From Candidatus Pacearchaeota archaeon RBG_13_36_9 (GTDB lineage: Archaea; Nanobdellota; Nanobdellia; Pacearchaeales; GW2011-AR1), in NCBI GenBank assembly GCA_001786395.1, contig MFWN01000007.1, positions 9,713 through 15,700 of the forward strand: DNA of 5,988 nucleotides, given 5' to 3'. A program made the position numbers and the translations under genes. Every line of letters starts with the position of its first letter. The first letter of the stretch is position 1. The notes under the pieces were generated by a model. The model was not told the origin of the DNA, did no database searches, and worked only from the letters and a program-made list of their open reading frames with translations. Shown piece by piece: positions 5,363-5,988 of the stretch.

Positions 5363-5988
5363 TTATGCTTCTTTAATTTCCTGGCTTATAGCCGAACCAT
5401 GAGTTATTGAATTTAATTTATCATAAAAACTTTCCTGCAATCCTACGGGAATGTTGATTACTACTACTAGTTCCCCATTTGAAAGCCACTCTTCGCTTTC
5501 TTTATATTCTGTGACTATGCCATAAACTCTCCCTGTGTGCTCTGCAGGGATTCTAAGTTTTAGCTTCTTGGTTCTTATCTTTATTGGGAGTATGGGCTTT
5601 ATTTTGTCAATTACTCCTGATATCTGCTGCTCCATCGGCTTGTTGTCTATATTGACTCCGGCTTCATCAATGGTGCGGGATATTCTGTCTGCAGTGTGGG
5701 GAGAGTTTGTTCTTGGGTCAACAGCATTTCTTGACAAAAAGTCAATTATCTGTTTCTTCTTGTCTTCTCTCTCTTTGTCCTTATATTCTTTAGGCACCTG
5801 AATCTCTCCCTGCTTGATTATTTTTTCTGCAATTGCTGCTGTATTGGAGGTGCCAAAGGCTGATTCCAAATCCGCACTAGAGGCATGAAGACCTTTTTTT
5901 GAGTCATAAAAAACTTTATCAAAGGAAAGAACATTGTTAATGTTTACTGGTTTCCCCTGCTTTAACTGCAATGCTTTGTCAACATTAA
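5363..5988 (-). CDS. sbds: Ribosome maturation protein SBDS (Sdo1), 5' end cut by window edge
   Basis: SBDS helps release the anti-association factor from the large ribosomal subunit and, in archaea, is encoded with the exosome. About 207 residues are visible; the family is usually about 230-240, so roughly 25-30 N-terminal residues lie beyond the right edge. The frame continues upstream of an internal TTG through codons for Asn-Val-Asp-Lys-Ala, which fits the family's conserved DKAL stretch, so that TTG is not a start. The rest of the N-terminal FYSH domain includes SFDKVFYDSKKG, FGTSN and EIIKQGEIQV-like positions. The central helical domain carries RNAVDPRTNSPHTADRI and PILPI, and the C-terminal ferredoxin-like domain runs from KLKLRIPAEHTGRVYGIV to IPVGLQESFYDKLN. 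It is the first visible gene of the operon; in many archaea the proteasome alpha gene lies just upstream, which cannot be checked here. Confidence 0.95.
   Translation of the reverse strand, partial: NVDKALQLKQGKPVNINNVLSFDKVFYDSKKGLHASSADLESAFGTSNTAAIAEKIIKQGEIQVPKEYKDKEREDKKKQIIDFLSRNAVDPRTNSPHTADRISRTIDEAGVNIDNKPMEQQISGVIDKIKPILPIKIRTKKLKLRIPAEHTGRVYGIVTEYKESEEWLSNGELVVVINIPVGLQESFYDKLNSITHGSAISQEIKEA

Noticed and set aside
5535..5801. Plus-strand open frame opposite SBDS that looks membrane-like
   Set aside because: It is antisense to conserved SBDS domains. The apparent hydrophobic segment is a by-product of the opposite-strand charged helices.
5969..5971. TTG as the start codon of SBDS
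   Set aside because: The frame stays open upstream and encodes residues matching the conserved family sequence up to the window edge, so the gene is truncated by the window and does not start here.
1..5988. CRISPR arrays, insertion sequences, tRNA or rRNA genes
   Set aside because: I saw no regularly spaced direct repeats, no transposase-like frame or terminal inverted repeats, and no cloverleaf or rRNA-like segment. Nearly all bases are taken up by the annotated coding genes.

Overview
The window reads as a compact, low-GC archaeal genome segment. The archaeal signature is clear: SBDS (Sdo1), the exosome subunits Rrp4, Rrp41 and Rrp42, RNA polymerase subunit Rpo6 (RpoK) and an enolase-type protein. 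One- to nine-base gaps between genes, AT-rich sequence and several fast-evolving or extended proteins would suit a small-genome lineage such as a DPANN archaeon. That placement is inference; no rRNA or other direct taxonomic marker is present.

Reading the minus strand from the right edge, a seven-gene run fills 5988-1646: SBDS (5' end cut by the window edge), rrp4, rrp41, an unrecognised 174-residue gene, rrp42, an unrecognised 138-residue gene, and rpo6 with a long charged C-terminal tail. All junctions are 1, 2 or 9 bases, so this is almost certainly one transcript whose promoter lies beyond the right edge. It is the archaeal exosome superoperon, but with one unknown gene wedged between the two subunits of the exosome's catalytic ring and another between rrp42 and rpo6.

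The plus strand carries one gene (657-1649), a divergent relative of 20S proteasome beta subunits (T1-family Ntn hydrolase). Thr2 is in place to be the N-terminal nucleophile after Met removal, but there are large insertions and several accessory active-site residues appear altered. It converges on rpo6, and the two stop codons interlock in a TTAA tetranucleotide.

At the left edge, on the minus strand, is the N-terminal 181 residues of a divergent enolase, transcribed away from the proteasome-like gene. The two share a 113-base AT-rich intergenic region (544-656) with a plausible TATA element for each direction. rpo6 followed by eno is a familiar archaeal order, so the proteasome-like gene looks like an opposite-strand insertion into that pair.

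Functionally, SBDS serves 60S-type ribosome maturation, Rrp4/41/42 form the RNA-degrading/tailing exosome, Rpo6 is part of RNA polymerase, and the plus-strand gene may add a protein-processing activity. The most novel items are the proteasome-like protein, the two unknown operon genes and the Rpo6 tail.
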